Shown: one piece after another, positions 6,378 to 6,500 of the stretch
Layout: the number at the start of each line of letters is the position of its first letter
Numbering within the stretch: the stretch's first letter is position 1
NCBI GenBank assembly: GCA_031258505.1
Contig: JAIRMT010000093.1
Coordinates: forward strand, 1-6,500
DNA: 6,500 nucleotides
Reading direction: 5' to 3'
Source of the DNA: Treponema sp.
GTDB taxonomy: Bacteria > Spirochaetota > Spirochaetia > Treponematales > Breznakiellaceae
Made by a program: the position numbers and the translations under genes
The notes under the pieces: model-generated
What the model saw: the letters and a program-made list of their open reading frames with translations, nothing else
The model's database searches: none
Told to the model about the DNA's origin: nothing

Positions 6378-6500
6378 TCACCAAGCCCATTCAACGACCG
6401 CGCCGGGAAAGAATAGCTCCATAAAAGCGCTCCGAGGAATATCTACTACATCCAGCCTTCCGTGCCAGTGGTGGTATAAGCCGCCATACTCCCAGTCCTC
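6378..6500 (-). CDS. C-terminal end of an unrecognised protein (partial)
   Basis: On the minus strand the frame is open from the window edge for 40 codons to a TGA at 6380-6378. The residues are aromatic-rich and protein-like: a DWEYGGLYHHWHG stretch with three His and two Trp, then LDVVDIPRSAFMEL and the end FFPGAVVEWAW. The start lies outside the window. I do not recognise the family. The gene is upstream of apt on the same strand, but apt has its own promoter in the 169-bp gap, and the palindrome after this stop may separate the two transcripts. The other frames here are less protein-like, but with only 40 codons the call is moderate. Confidence 0.6.
   Translation of the reverse strand, partial: EDWEYGGLYHHWHGRLDVVDIPRSAFMELFFPGAVVEWAW

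Overview
This window looks like an ordinary, gene-dense stretch of a free-living or host-associated bacterial chromosome at moderate GC. The near-identical NRG-AY-K-DY-AIADY tetratricopeptide repeats, the style of the ArgA and Apt proteins, and the company of a DUF6941-like and a DUF2284-like gene remind me most of a Treponema-type spirochaete, perhaps a gut species. That assignment is from memory of such proteins, not from a search, and is tentative. I see no phage, integrase, transposase, CRISPR array, tRNA or rRNA.

Layout, left to right. (1) Bases 1-656 (+) hold the 3' end of a TPR-repeat gene whose start lies outside the window; its DNA repeats are almost identical. (2) Bases 657-899 have no convincing gene. 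They hold a hairpin-forming dispersed repeat followed by a T-run, then a good sigma70-type promoter. (3) Bases 900-2468 (+) encode a secreted protein with the two GX2H motifs and conserved Glu of the TIKI/TraB/EreA/ChaN-like superfamily and a helical, TPR-like C-terminus. (4) Bases 2478-2537 hold a cluster of three related short palindromes between two convergent genes. (5) Bases 2538-3881 (-) encode an N-acetylglutamate synthase (ArgA), the first step of arginine biosynthesis. (6) Bases 4044-5021 (+) hold a two-gene unit behind a good promoter: a DUF6941-like protein and a Cys-rich DUF2284-like predicted metal-binding protein. (7) Bases 5116-5631 (-) hold a decayed membrane-protein gene that can be read through only by correcting three single-base losses, and that is interrupted by a second, inverted copy of the dispersed repeat from region 2. 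(8) Bases 5681-6208 (-) encode adenine phosphoribosyltransferase (Apt) with its own promoter. (9) Bases 6378-6500 (-) hold the C-terminal 40 codons of an unrecognised gene that runs off the right edge.

The genes do not form one pathway: arginine synthesis and purine salvage are housekeeping functions, and the others have unknown roles. The most interesting features are in the DNA between and inside genes: the inverted repeat pair about 4.5 kb apart, one copy lying inside the dead membrane gene; the recurring GTGTCAGACAC palindrome; and the recently duplicated TPR units. I did not find convincing evidence for a new multi-gene system.
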